Assembly (NCBI GenBank): GCA_964453995.1
Contig: CAYVQC010000028.1
Span: forward strand, 1 to 53,325
DNA length: 53,325 nucleotides
Origin: SKVR01 sp964453995
Lineage (GTDB): Bacteria > Bacteroidota > Bacteroidia > Bacteroidales > UBA7960
Reading direction: 5' to 3'
The position numbers and the translations under genes were made by a program. The notes under the pieces are model-generated. The model saw only the letters and a program-made list of their open reading frames with translations. It was not told where the DNA came from and made no database searches. This document shows, in pieces, positions 35,014-44,119 of the stretch; positions within the stretch are counted from its first letter, which is position 1, and each line of letters starts with the position of its first letter.

Positions 35014-36162
35014 ATGGAAAACTTTGTAATGTATAACCCGGTGAAGTTGCACTTTGGCGATGGTGTTACAGACCAGATCGGCAAAGTGACTGCCAAACTG
35101 GGAAAACGAGTGCTTCTGCTTACCGGGAAAGGTTCGGCAAAAGCCAGTGGTGCTTATGAACAGGTAATGGCAAGACTGAAAAACGAAGGCCTTGAAGTAT
35201 TTGAATTCAGCGGGATAAAATCCAATCCCATTGTGGAAGATGTTGACAAAGCAGTTGGTTTGGGGAAGGAAAAGCAGGCAGATGTAATTGTAGCTCTTGG
35301 CGGGGGCAGTGTAATAGACAGTGCCAAAGTTACCGCCCTGGCCATGAAATATGACGGCCCCGCCTGGGATATCGTGGAAGGGAAGCACAAACCCAAAGAA
35401 GCCCTGCCGCTTATTGCCGTTCTTACCCTGGCAGCAACAGGTACCGAAATGAACCAGGTTGCCGTGGTGCAGAATAATTGCCAGCAAAAAAAGATCGGCT
35501 TTGGTAACAGGCTCATGTATCCGCGCCATAGCTTCCTCGACCCATCCTTTACCATGACCGTACCGCTCAACTATACAGCATATGGAATTATGGATCTTAT
35601 TGCCCATTCCCTTGAGGCCTGGTTTGGTGAAGGTGAAGCCTCGCTTTCCGACAGGTTTATCGTGGCCATTATTCGCGAAGCCATGAAATTCGGCCCGGAG
35701 TTGCTGGAAAACCTCGAAGATTATGATCTCAGAGCTCGCATTATGTATGCCGCCACATGTGCATTGAACGGGATGACACTGCATGGGAAAAAATCGGGCG
35801 ATTGGGGAGTGCATGGCATTGGACACTGCCTTTCTGTGGTGTATGATGTTCCCCATGGGGCATCACTCTCCATTGCTTATCCTGCCTGGCTGAAACTGCA
35901 GAAGGACAGAATTCCCAGGCGTATACAGGAATTGGGTGCTGCTTTGTTTGAAGCCAGTTCAGTTGAGGATACCATTTACAAAATGGAGTACCTTTTCAAA
36001 TCCCTCCAATGTCCGGTAAAACTTAAGGATATCAACATAGACATAAAAGACCAGAACACGCGGGAAAGACTCCATAAGGCAATGGTAATCAACAAGGTGA
36101 ATGGAGCAGCACACAAACTTGAAGAGGCTGATTATGACAAACTGCTTCAGTTGATGGGGTAA
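35014..36162 (+). CDS. Iron-containing alcohol dehydrogenase, BDH/YqhD-like
   Basis: A 382-aa group III dehydrogenase. The opening MENFVMYNPVKLHFG and the NAD(P)-binding VALGGGSVIDSAK match butanol dehydrogenase and YqhD-type aldehyde reductases. Metal-binding His residues appear in IMDLIAHSLE, WGVHGIGHCLS and DVPHGASLS. It reduces aldehydes to alcohols in the cytoplasm, in fermentation or aldehyde detoxification. The natural substrate is not certain, nor is NADH against NADPH use. The gene appears monocistronic and is convergent with the DUF4139 gene 24 nt away. Confidence 0.93.
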   Translation: MENFVMYNPVKLHFGDGVTDQIGKVTAKLGKRVLLLTGKGSAKASGAYEQVMARLKNEGLEVFEFSGIKSNPIVEDVDKAVGLGKEKQADVIVALGGGSVIDSAKVTALAMKYDGPAWDIVEGKHKPKEALPLIAVLTLAATGTEMNQVAVVQNNCQQKKIGFGNRLMYPRHSFLDPSFTMTVPLNYTAYGIMDLIAHSLEAWFGEGEASLSDRFIVAIIREAMKFGPELLENLEDYDLRARIMYAATCALNGMTLHGKKSGDWGVHGIGHCLSVVYDVPHGASLSIAYPAWLKLQKDRIPRRIQELGAALFEASSVEDTIYKMEYLFKSLQCPVKLKDINIDIKDQNTRERLHKAMVINKVNGAAHKLEEADYDKLLQLMG

Positions 36163-36186
36163 TGATGTAAGGTGTCGATAGCCCCG

Positions 36187-37779
36187 CTATTCGAGCCGCA
36201 AAACTTTATCTGAAGGATATCTTACCGAATACCTGAATTCTCTTTTCTGGGTTTCACCAGGCTGCAAACTCAGCTTCCATGTAAGAATACCTGTATTTTC
36301 TTCATGACGGGCCTTGCTGCTTTCTTCAAGAGTAATCTCGATTTCCGCATCGGTGGAAACAGGTATCTGATCTTTTATTTCGATATCAACTGTGCGTGAT
36401 TTTCCATTGCGAATGAGTATCTCCCATGCGATGGTTTCTGTTTTTTTTCTGCCAAGTATCCCTGTTTTGGAAAACTCTTCAAGACGGCTTCTTTCCACCG
36501 ATACACTCCTGTCTGCACCCATGGAAACAGTAAGGGTATCGCCTGCCTGGGAGGGATTCAGCATGGTTTTGCCCACCCAGGAGTTTTCGAAAAAAACACC
36601 TGCTTCACCTGGCAACACAACAAATTCATCCCAGTTGGTAAGACGCGCGATCAGAAATGCATCGCTTTCCATCCGTGGCACAGCATACCAGGTAAACTGA
36701 GCTGGTACTTCTGCCTTTCGCACTTCAACCATCCGGGGCTGTGGCCCCGAAGGAACGCTGAAAGGAGTGGTGATTTGGTACTCTTGGGTAGTATAGGTTT
36801 CTGAAACCGCTATCAGCTCGGGCATTGTTAAGGCCTCATCAAGGACCATATCCGGAACCATCTCATTATCAGTGGCATATTCAGCCACCTGAGAATGCAC
36901 TTCAATCCCACCCACTCTTTCGGCCAAAGGTTGAATAAACCGCAAGAACCAAGGCTCAGGCGTAGGCGCAACTCTTCTGCTCAGCGGTGTTCCTGTGGAA
37001 AGAGTCATGGTAACATTGCTCCAGTCCTCGCCCGTATTTTGATGAACAGCAGCCTTCATCAACAATTCTACCGGACTGCCGGTATCATTGGCCCGTATGT
37101 CGTACATCGCATTCCAGCCTGCGTTTTGGGCGACATAGGAAAAAGTAAAATTTCCTTTCGTGGCCCTTGAAGCCGAGGTGGTTATCACAATCTCGCTAAC
37201 ATTGTTATTGCGGGCCTGGGCAATTTCGGCAATCTGCTGTCTCAACCGTCTTTGCCGTTCCTGCAGCAACTTCACTTCGGCCTGGCTCTTCAACTGAAGC
37301 TCTTTGACAGCCACCATACGGGTACGGAAAAAATCAGCAAGTTCACCAAGCTCAGCAACCGTCAAGCCGGCATTCCCTCCGGGCGATTTATTGGCCAGCA
37401 GCAAAGATTGTTCTTCTTCGTACACCTTCAATGTCGCCTCTGAACGGGCAATTTGTTCATTCACCAACTCCAGACTGTCGGTGAGCCTTTCCACCTCCCT
37501 GCTTACCGCGGGCGGTTGCATATAATTGTTGCGATGACTCACCGAAAGTATCGTAAACGGGCCTTCTCCTTTTAGCTGGATACTATTGGGATCGATATTG
37601 GCAGCCAACCCGCTAAATACAACCTCGCCTATCCCTGCAGGAATATCAGCAGTGGCACTCCTTGTAATCTCAGCACCTGACAGAAAAACCCGCACCTCTT
37701 CCAATTGGGAAGAAAATGGATTAGCCTTTACATAAACAGACAAAAAGGCAATCAATACAATAAAAACATACTTTTTCAT
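36187..37779 (-). CDS. DUF4140/DUF4139 exported protein (mucoidy inhibitor MuiA-like)
   Basis: A 530-aa protein with signal peptide (1-19). An N-terminal DUF4140 domain (about 28-125, with VRVFLSGAEITRSA) is followed by a coiled coil (about 85-195) and a C-terminal DUF4139 beta-rich domain (about 210-525). This is the architecture of the MuiA-like family, named from a Pseudomonas context; its molecular function is not known. It lies 23 nt downstream of a small membrane-protein gene and is probably cotranscribed with it. Confidence 0.87.
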   Translation of the reverse strand: MKKYVFIVLIAFLSVYVKANPFSSQLEEVRVFLSGAEITRSATADIPAGIGEVVFSGLAANIDPNSIQLKGEGPFTILSVSHRNNYMQPPAVSREVERLTDSLELVNEQIARSEATLKVYEEEQSLLLANKSPGGNAGLTVAELGELADFFRTRMVAVKELQLKSQAEVKLLQERQRRLRQQIAEIAQARNNNVSEIVITTSASRATKGNFTFSYVAQNAGWNAMYDIRANDTGSPVELLMKAAVHQNTGEDWSNVTMTLSTGTPLSRRVAPTPEPWFLRFIQPLAERVGGIEVHSQVAEYATDNEMVPDMVLDEALTMPELIAVSETYTTQEYQITTPFSVPSGPQPRMVEVRKAEVPAQFTWYAVPRMESDAFLIARLTNWDEFVVLPGEAGVFFENSWVGKTMLNPSQAGDTLTVSMGADRSVSVERSRLEEFSKTGILGRKKTETIAWEILIRNGKSRTVDIEIKDQIPVSTDAEIEITLEESSKARHEENTGILTWKLSLQPGETQKREFRYSVRYPSDKVLRLE

Positions 37780-37802
37780 AGTGCTTTGGTTTATATAAAA
37801 CT

Positions 37803-38171
37803 CTATCGACCCCGGTTGCCACCTCTGCCCAAACGATCTTTTACCGGAAGCTCAAGCAACCAGGAGATCACAGTCAGGATGATACTGAACAAGATGGCAA
37901 CCCAAAAACCAGATACGTTGAATCCTGCAACAAAATAATCGGTAAGCATAATGATAAAAGCATTGATCACCAGCAAAAACAGTCCAAGGCTCAAAACAGT
38001 TACCGGAAGGGTAAGAATGACCAGCAAGGGTTTAAGAATAGCATTAAGAATTCCTAATACAAAGGCAACCACAATGGCAGTAAGAAAGCTGTCTACAGAA
38101 ACTCCGGGAATGATGTGAGCACCAATTACAACAGCAAATGAGGTAACGATTACTTTGACAAGAAAAGTCAT
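37803..38171 (-). CDS. Small four-helix membrane protein (phage_holin_4_2-like family)
   Basis: A 122-aa protein with four hydrophobic helices and a basic tail (DRLGRGGNRGR). The pattern GILNAILKPLLVILTLPVTVLSLGLF is partly conserved in the family called phage holin 4_2, which is chromosomal in most bacteria and not linked to lysis here. ATG at 38171 is preferred over the in-frame TTG at 38192. The function is unknown. Confidence 0.8.
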   Translation of the reverse strand: MTFLVKVIVTSFAVVIGAHIIPGVSVDSFLTAIVVAFVLGILNAILKPLLVILTLPVTVLSLGLFLLVINAFIIMLTDYFVAGFNVSGFWVAILFSIILTVISWLLELPVKDRLGRGGNRGR

Positions 38172-38267
38172 AAAAACAAAATTTTTAAACAACCTTGATG
38201 ATTTATTACTCTTTTGTGCAATTTTTATGCACCAGATGATTCCAGGGAAAAGAAACCTACCCGCCTA

Positions 38268-39554
38268 TCAGTTCATATTAAGCATATCCAGTGCCCTGGC
38301 CCTGAATGTGCCGGGATTGTAGAGGGTATTCAGAAATACTGATATGGTATTGGTGGCACCTCTTTTGAGCTGAACATAACTTCGGGCAATATCCGAACTT
38401 TCTTTTAGCAGTTCATAATTGGTGAGCAGGCTGAAAAATACTTTTTCCAGTTCGGCTTTGTTGGTTACCGGAAATCCACCTCCTGTAGCTGTCAGTTCTA
38501 TAGCTTCAGTAAATTGTTTATAGTTAGGGCCAAAGATTACGGGCATGCCAAAGGTGGCTGCCTCCAGCACATTGTGTATCCCTTTTCCAAATCCTCCGCC
38601 AATATATGCCAGGGAAGCATACTGATATAAACTGGAAAGCATTCCAATTCTGTCGACAATCAGCACCTCTGCATTTTTAAATTTTTCTTCATCAAACACC
38701 GAATACTTCACACAAGGCTTTTCAATTGATCGCATGAGCTGATCGATATGCGGAGGGTTGATCTCATGAGGAACCAGGATAAATTTTATATCGCCCGTAT
38801 TCTTTTTATTGATCAGGGGCAGCAGGATATTTTCATCAGCAGGCCATGTGCTTCCGGCCATAAAGATTACCGAACCCTGGATGAATTTTTCCACTTGTTC
38901 ATACCGTGTTGGTTTACGGCTGATGTCATATACCCGGTCAAACCGCGTATCGCCACTTACTACAGCGTTGTGTATCCCTATACTGTAGAGCAGATTCTGT
39001 GAGTTTTTATCCTGTACAAAAAAATAAGTAACCTTTTTCAGCTGTTTCCTGAACCAGCCTCCCCACCATTTGAAAAACAAAAACTTCTTATGGTAAATGG
39101 CAGAAATAAATACGATGGGGATATTCCTTCCATAAAGCACTTTCATATGGTTGTACCAATACTCATACTTCACAAAGATTGCCACACGGGGATTTACGTA
39201 TTCCACAAACCGTGCAGCATTGGCAGGGGTATCCAGTGGCATGTAAAACACATGATCGGCAAGGGGATAGTTTTTTCTGATTTCATAACCACTGGGAGAG
39301 AAAAAGGTAAGAACAATTTTTGCATGCGGATTGTCGGCTTTAAACCGCTCCAGAACCGGCCTTCCTTGTTCAAACTCGCCCAATGATGCACAGTGAAACC
39401 ACACATGTTCAGATTCATGATCAAGCTCAAGGGCAATTTTGTCCAGCCCTTTTTCACGCCCCTTAAGCCATAAAGCTGCTTTTTTATCAAAAACTGAAGC
39501 AACTCTAATGACTAAATAATAGGTGTGGATAAAAATATTGTAGAGAATATGCAT
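38268..39554 (-). CDS. kdtA: 3-deoxy-D-manno-octulosonic acid transferase
   Basis: A 428-aa GT30 enzyme (WaaA/KdtA) of normal length. It transfers Kdo from CMP-Kdo to lipid IVA at the inner face of the inner membrane. An N-terminal membrane anchor (about 1-20) precedes the acceptor domain with HCASLGEFEQGRPV, and the C-terminal donor domain has VPHEINPPH, GGGFGKGIHNVLEAATFGMPVIFGP. It shows that the organism makes lipopolysaccharide with a Kdo core. It is divergent from the nucleotide-sugar operon at 39758. Confidence 0.96.
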   Translation of the reverse strand: MHILYNIFIHTYYLVIRVASVFDKKAALWLKGREKGLDKIALELDHESEHVWFHCASLGEFEQGRPVLERFKADNPHAKIVLTFFSPSGYEIRKNYPLADHVFYMPLDTPANAARFVEYVNPRVAIFVKYEYWYNHMKVLYGRNIPIVFISAIYHKKFLFFKWWGGWFRKQLKKVTYFFVQDKNSQNLLYSIGIHNAVVSGDTRFDRVYDISRKPTRYEQVEKFIQGSVIFMAGSTWPADENILLPLINKKNTGDIKFILVPHEINPPHIDQLMRSIEKPCVKYSVFDEEKFKNAEVLIVDRIGMLSSLYQYASLAYIGGGFGKGIHNVLEAATFGMPVIFGPNYKQFTEAIELTATGGGFPVTNKAELEKVFFSLLTNYELLKESSDIARSYVQLKRGATNTISVFLNTLYNPGTFRARALDMLNMN

Positions 39555-39629
39555 AATGAAGCCGACGAAATATTCAAATTGTACCGTGATTCCGTAGAAA
39601 AATGGAGACCAACCCCAGGATTACATTTG

Positions 39630-39637
39630 CAAATATA
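39630..39637 (-). promoter_or_regulatory. -7 box for kdtA
   Basis: The minus strand reads TATATTTG (TAnnTTTG), 75 nt before the kdtA start. It lies 62 nt from the divergent -7 box of the nucleotide-sugar operon. Confidence 0.45.
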
Positions 39638-39699
39638 GCAATTAAATAAATAAAAATCAGAACCTGATTGCCTAACACAGGCCACAATGCAAATCTTGT

Positions 39700-39707
39700 T
39701 ATCTTTG
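39700..39707 (+). promoter_or_regulatory. -7 box for the nucleotide-sugar operon
   Basis: TATCTTTG is an exact TAnnTTTG match, 50 nt before the ATG at 39758. The -33 element is not clear. Confidence 0.5.
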
Positions 39708-39757
39708 TAGCGCTTTTTACACATAGAAACCGTTAACATAAAAAAGACGTCCCCACC

Positions 39758-40885
39758 ATGAGGCAAATTCACATGGTTGACCTTAAGGGTCAATATGATA
39801 AGATTCAGCAAGAGATTGACACTGCTGTACTCGACGTAATAAGATCCACCCAATTCATCAATGGCAGCGAGGTAAGAAATTTCCAGCACGACCTGGAGCA
39901 ATACCTTGGGGTTAAACATGTAATTCCCTGCGGTAATGGCACCGATGCTCTTCAGGTTGCCATGATGGCACTGGGCCTTAAACCCGGAGATGAGGTAATC
40001 ACCACATCATTTACCTTTGTGGCTACGGTAGAAGTTATTGCATTGCTGGGCCTCACGCCTGTTTTGGTAGACGTATTACCCGACACTTTCAACATTGACC
40101 CTGAAAGTGTAAAAAGGGCCATTACCCCCAGAACAAAAGCCATTGTACCGGTGCATCTTTTCGGACAAAGTGTACATATGGAACCGCTTCTTGCCCTGGC
40201 TCGCGAACATAACCTTTACATTATTGAAGACAATGCACAGGCAATAGGCGCCGACTACATTTTTGAAGATGGCACCCGCAAAAAAGCCGGAACCATGGGA
40301 ACCATTGGCTGCACATCATTTTTTCCATCCAAAAACCTTGGTTGCTATGGAGATGGAGGCGCCATCTTTACCCATGATGATGATCTGGCACAAAAACTCA
40401 GGGTCATTGTAAACCATGGAATGGAAACCCGCTACTACCACGATTCCATAGGAGTTAACTCACGCCTTGACAGCATCCAGGCCACTATCCTGCGCATCAA
40501 GCTTCAAAAACTCGATGAATATGCTGCCGCACGACGAAAAGCTGCCTGTTTTTACGATCGCGCCTTTGCCAATCATCCCCGCATTACCACTCCGGCGCGC
40601 AGCAAATTTTCCACCCATGTTTTTCATCAGTACACACTTGTAATCAAAGATCTAAACCAGTTTGAGCTGCAGAAGTTCCTGGGAGAAAGAGCAATACCCG
40701 CCATGATCTATTACCCTGTGCCCATGCACATGCAAAAGGCCTACCAGGACCCCAGGTACAAGGAAGGCGATTTCCCCATAACAGAAATGCTGAGTAAAAA
40801 TGTAATTTCACTGCCTATGCATACCGAACTGGATGAAGAACAATTGACCCATATTACCGGCAGTGTATTGGAATATCTCGGATAA
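39758..40885 (+). CDS. PLP-dependent sugar aminotransferase (DegT/DnrJ/EryC1, WbpE-like)
   Basis: A 375-aa aminotransferase of the DegT family. It transfers an amino group from glutamate to a keto-sugar nucleotide. The PLP Lys lies in FFPSKNLGCYGDGGA, and CGNGTDALQVAMMAL and IEDNAQAIGA are the cofactor-pocket blocks. The N-terminus MVDLKGQY and overall pattern fit WbpE/WlbC enzymes, which aminate UDP-3-keto-GlcNAcA at C3. The next gene encodes the acetyltransferase expected after that step. The oxidoreductase that would make the 3-keto substrate (WbpB type) is not in the window. Confidence 0.92.
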   Translation: MRQIHMVDLKGQYDKIQQEIDTAVLDVIRSTQFINGSEVRNFQHDLEQYLGVKHVIPCGNGTDALQVAMMALGLKPGDEVITTSFTFVATVEVIALLGLTPVLVDVLPDTFNIDPESVKRAITPRTKAIVPVHLFGQSVHMEPLLALAREHNLYIIEDNAQAIGADYIFEDGTRKKAGTMGTIGCTSFFPSKNLGCYGDGGAIFTHDDDLAQKLRVIVNHGMETRYYHDSIGVNSRLDSIQATILRIKLQKLDEYAAARRKAACFYDRAFANHPRITTPARSKFSTHVFHQYTLVIKDLNQFELQKFLGERAIPAMIYYPVPMHMQKAYQDPRYKEGDFPITEMLSKNVISLPMHTELDEEQLTHITGSVLEYLG

Positions 40886-40895
40886 CAACACTATG

Positions 40896-40929
40896 CCCGG
40901 CCAGCAAACTGCAAACCCGGGTATTTTTT
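40896..40929 (+). terminator. Weak hairpin with T tract inside the operon (possible attenuator)
   Basis: CCCGG (40896-40900) can pair with CCGGG (40917-40921), followed by TATTTTTT. The stem is only 5 bp with a 16-nt loop, so partial termination is the most that can be suggested. Confidence 0.3.
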
Positions 40930-40944
40930 AATATTTAAAAGAAG

Positions 40945-41532
40945 ATGGAAGAAAAGAAGTTGTATTTCAGTCATGAAACTGCAGTGATAGACCAGGGCTG
41001 CTCCATTGGTGAAGGAACCAAGATCTGGCACTTTACCCACATCATGCCCGACTGTAAAATCGGGAAAAACTGCAATCTTGGACAAAACGTAGTTATATCG
41101 CCCCAGGTGGAATTGGGCAACAATGTAAAAGTTCAGAATAATGTTTCCATTTATACCGGCGTAATCTGCGAAGATGACGTTTTCCTGGGGCCCTCCATGG
41201 TATTTACCAACATTGTGAACCCACGCAGTGCCGTGGTGCGCAAAGACCAATATGTAAAAACACTGGTAAAAAAAGGTGCATCTATCGGTGCCAATGCCAC
41301 CATCGTTTGTGGCATTGAAATCGGTGAATTTGCTTTTATCGGTGCAGGTGCCGTAGTGATACGCGATGTACCCGCCTATGCACTGGTAGTGGGAAATCCT
41401 GCAAAGCATATTGGATGGATGAGTGAATTTGGCCACCGGCTGGAGTTCGACATCAACAATTTGGCGGTTTGCCCTGAAAGCAGGGAAGAATACCTGTTGG
41501 AAAGCGGAAAAGTACGGAAATTAACCAAATAA
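40945..41532 (+). CDS. Sugar-nucleotide N-acetyltransferase (left-handed beta-helix, WbpD/WlbB-like)
   Basis: A 195-aa hexapeptide-repeat acyltransferase. The repeats run from about residue 10 to 155 (for example IGEGTKIWHFTHI, IGKNCNLGQNVVI, VKVQNNVSIYTGV, IGANATIVCG). The pattern IWHFTHI..CKIGKNC and NPAKHIGWM matches the WbpD/WlbB group, which acetylates the 3-amino group of UDP-GlcNAc(3NH2)A using acetyl-CoA. It follows the aminotransferase by 59 nt. Together they imply a 2,3-diacetamido-hexuronic acid in the polysaccharide, provided that the missing oxidoreductase is encoded elsewhere. Confidence 0.9.
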   Translation: MEEKKLYFSHETAVIDQGCSIGEGTKIWHFTHIMPDCKIGKNCNLGQNVVISPQVELGNNVKVQNNVSIYTGVICEDDVFLGPSMVFTNIVNPRSAVVRKDQYVKTLVKKGASIGANATIVCGIEIGEFAFIGAGAVVIRDVPAYALVVGNPAKHIGWMSEFGHRLEFDINNLAVCPESREEYLLESGKVRKLTK

Positions 41533-41593
41533 TTCATTTTTACTAAGATTCTGAATATCACTAAAGAACATCAGAAAGAAAACTATTTTAACA

Positions 41594-42892
41594 ATGAACA
41601 TTTACGAAAAACTCATCAATAAGGAAGCCACCCTTTCAGTAATCGGGCTGGGCTACGTAGGATTGCCTATTGCACTGGAGTTTGCAAGAAAAATAAAAGT
41701 AGTAGGTTTTGATATAAAAGAAGACCGCGTAGAAAAAATGCGCAACCGGATAGATCCAAGTGAAGAACTGGAAACTGAAGCATTTGATGGCTGCGATATT
41801 TATTTTACTGCCGATCCGGCAGACCTTAACAAAGCTAATTTTCATATCATTGGTGTACCTACTCCCATCGATGACCATAACCTGCCCGATCTTACTCCGG
41901 TATTATCTGCCTCACATGCAGTGGGCAAAGCTTTGAAAAAGGGAGACTATGTAGTATATGAATCAACAGTTTATCCCGGATGTACCGAAGAAGACTGTAT
42001 CCCCATCCTGGAAAAAGAAAGTGGTTTGAAATGTGGCGAGGATTTCAAAGTAGGGTTCTCTCCCGAAAGGATCAACCCTGGCGACAAAGAGCATACCATC
42101 ACTACCATTACCAAGGTGGTTTCCGGGTGCGATGATGTGGCTCTTGAAAATATTGCCAAAACCTATGAGCTGATCGTAACGGCAGGTGTGCATCGTGCTC
42201 CTTCCATCAAAGTGGCCGAAGCCGCCAAGATCATTGAAAATACCCAGCGCGATGTGAATATTGCCCTCATGAATGAGCTTTCCATTATTTTCAACCGTAT
42301 GGGCATCAACACCTATGACGTGCTGGAAGCCGCAGGTACCAAATGGAACTTCCTGCGATTCTATCCCGGGCTGGTTGGCGGGCATTGTATTGGCGTGGAC
42401 CCTTATTACCTGGTTTACAAAGCCAAAGAGTTTCGCTACCATCCACAAATCATCAACAGCGGTCGGTTTGTAAATGACTCCATGGGATTTTATGCAGCCA
42501 AACAACTGGTGAAAAAACTCATCGCTGCAGGTAAAAACATTCAACACTCCAAGGTACTGGTTATGGGTGTTACCTTTAAGGAAAATGTTTCTGACATCAG
42601 GAATTCAAAAGTTGCCGATGTGATTACCGAACTGAAAAGCTACGGAGTAAACCTTCACATAGTAGATCCACACGCTAATCCGGAAGAGCTGGAGCATGAA
42701 TACGGTTTTACCCTTACCAATAAAATGGACGACAACTACGATGCAGTAGTGGTTGCCGTAAACCATAAAGATTACATGTTGTTGGATGAAGAGCATTTTA
42801 AAAACATAATGAAAGTGGAAAACCCCATCCTGGTAGACATCAAGGGTATTTACAGAAATAAAATAAAGGACATCCAATACTGGAGCTTCTGA
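41594..42892 (+). CDS. UDP-N-acetylhexosamine 6-dehydrogenase (TviB/WbpO type)
   Basis: A 432-aa nucleotide-sugar dehydrogenase. It oxidises the C6 hydroxyl of a UDP-HexNAc to the uronic acid with two NAD+. The N-terminal NAD domain has VIGLGYVGLPIALEFA, and the catalytic Cys is in GLVGGHCIGVDPYYL. The C-terminal UDP-binding domain follows from about 300 (MGVTFKENVSDIRNS). The order with a WbpP-like epimerase downstream matches Vi antigen and O6-type clusters, giving UDP-GalNAcA, and the WbpE/WbpD pair upstream would use UDP-GlcNAcA, so one enzyme may feed two branches. Substrate is inferred. Confidence 0.93.
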   Translation: MNIYEKLINKEATLSVIGLGYVGLPIALEFARKIKVVGFDIKEDRVEKMRNRIDPSEELETEAFDGCDIYFTADPADLNKANFHIIGVPTPIDDHNLPDLTPVLSASHAVGKALKKGDYVVYESTVYPGCTEEDCIPILEKESGLKCGEDFKVGFSPERINPGDKEHTITTITKVVSGCDDVALENIAKTYELIVTAGVHRAPSIKVAEAAKIIENTQRDVNIALMNELSIIFNRMGINTYDVLEAAGTKWNFLRFYPGLVGGHCIGVDPYYLVYKAKEFRYHPQIINSGRFVNDSMGFYAAKQLVKKLIAAGKNIQHSKVLVMGVTFKENVSDIRNSKVADVITELKSYGVNLHIVDPHANPEELEHEYGFTLTNKMDDNYDAVVVAVNHKDYMLLDEEHFKNIMKVENPILVDIKGIYRNKIKDIQYWSF

Positions 42893-42947
42893 TCTGATTT
42901 AAAAATCCTGACTCAGCTGATTTACAGCTGCTTAAAACAGCAACACT

Positions 42948-43997
42948 ATGCATACCATTCTGATAACCGGAGGTGCAGGCTTTATCGGTTCACATGTAAT
43001 AAGGTTAATGGTAAACAAGTATCCCGACTACAGGATTGTGAACCTCGACAAGCTCACCTATGCCGGCAACCTGGAAAACCTCAGAGACGTAGAGAACGCT
43101 CCGAACTATGTGTTTGAAAGGGGAGACATCGTAGATGCTGACAGTGTTTTTGCCCTGTTTGAAAAGTACAATTTTGATGGTGTAATACATCTTGCGGCCG
43201 AAAGTCATGTAGACCGTTCCATTGCCAACCCCATGGAGTTTATCCACACCAACCTCATTGGCACTGTAAACCTGCTCAATGCCGCAAAACTGGCGTGGAA
43301 GGATATAACGGGAAAAAGATTTTACCATGTTTCTACGGATGAAGTTTATGGTTCCCTGGGCGAAGAAGGTATGTTTACCGAAGCTACGGCTTATGATCCA
43401 CGCAGCCCTTATTCAGCTTCCAAAGCATCAAGCGATCATTTTGTAAGGGCCTGGCATCATACCTATGGCTTGCCGGTGGTCATTTCCAATTGTTCCAACA
43501 ATTACGGACCCAACCAGTTTCCCGAAAAGCTGCTCCCATTGTTCATACACAATATAATGATCAACAAACCCCTGCCCGTGTATGGAAAGGGAGAAAATAT
43601 AAGGGACTGGCTGTATGTTGAAGATCATGCCACGGCAATTGACCTGGTATATCATGAGGGAACCATTGGAGAAACCTACAATATTGGAGGCCACAATGAA
43701 TGGAAAAACATTGACCTGGTTAAGCTGCTTTGCCGGCTTATGGACCAGAAACTTGGCCGCGCCGAAGGTACCAGCGAAAAACTGATCACCTATGTAAAAG
43801 ACAGGGCAGGGCACGATCTGCGGTATGCCATTGATGCATCCAAAATCCAGGATGAACTGGGATGGGTTCCTTCCCTGCAGTTTGAGGAAGGACTTGCAAA
43901 AACAATTGACTGGTATCTTGCCAACAAAGAATGGGTAGAACATGTTACTTCTGGTGAATATTTGGCCTATTACAAAAAACAATACGAAGAAAGATAA
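42948..43997 (+). CDS. rfbB: dTDP-glucose 4,6-dehydratase
   Basis: A 349-aa extended SDR enzyme. It converts dTDP-glucose to dTDP-4-keto-6-deoxyglucose. Signatures are ITGGAGFIGSHV for NAD, AAESHVDRSI, the YSASKAS catalytic Tyr-Lys, STDEVYGSLG with the catalytic Asp-Glu pair, and SNCSNNYGPNQFPEKL. It lies 55 nt after the dehydrogenase gene. Its partner rfbC is at 16370-16912 on the other strand; rfbA and rfbD are not in the window. Confidence 0.95.
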   Translation: MHTILITGGAGFIGSHVIRLMVNKYPDYRIVNLDKLTYAGNLENLRDVENAPNYVFERGDIVDADSVFALFEKYNFDGVIHLAAESHVDRSIANPMEFIHTNLIGTVNLLNAAKLAWKDITGKRFYHVSTDEVYGSLGEEGMFTEATAYDPRSPYSASKASSDHFVRAWHHTYGLPVVISNCSNNYGPNQFPEKLLPLFIHNIMINKPLPVYGKGENIRDWLYVEDHATAIDLVYHEGTIGETYNIGGHNEWKNIDLVKLLCRLMDQKLGRAEGTSEKLITYVKDRAGHDLRYAIDASKIQDELGWVPSLQFEEGLAKTIDWYLANKEWVEHVTSGEYLAYYKKQYEER

Positions 43998-44119
43998 AAC
44001 CTGACGGCTGCAAACTCTTACAAGATGCCTGCGCCATTACTGCTATCGGGGAATCAAATATTTTTCATTAGCCAAACAATTGCTTTTACGGAAATCAGAA
44101 CAAACTTCAGCCTTCATTG

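Noticed and set aside
34951..35856. Long antisense frame (301 codons) opposite the iron alcohol dehydrogenase
   Set aside because: The plus-strand protein has all family motifs in the same stretch, and the antisense translation is rich in Cys, His and Phe in the way of a shadow frame.
37803..38171. Phage holin and hidden prophage
   Set aside because: The family name is historical. There is no lysin, structural phage gene or integrase near, and the neighbours are chromosomal.
42914..42930. CAGCTG direct/inverted repeat between the dehydrogenase and rfbB genes
   Set aside because: A 6-bp palindrome repeated once with a 5-nt gap and no T tract; too short to call a terminator or operator.
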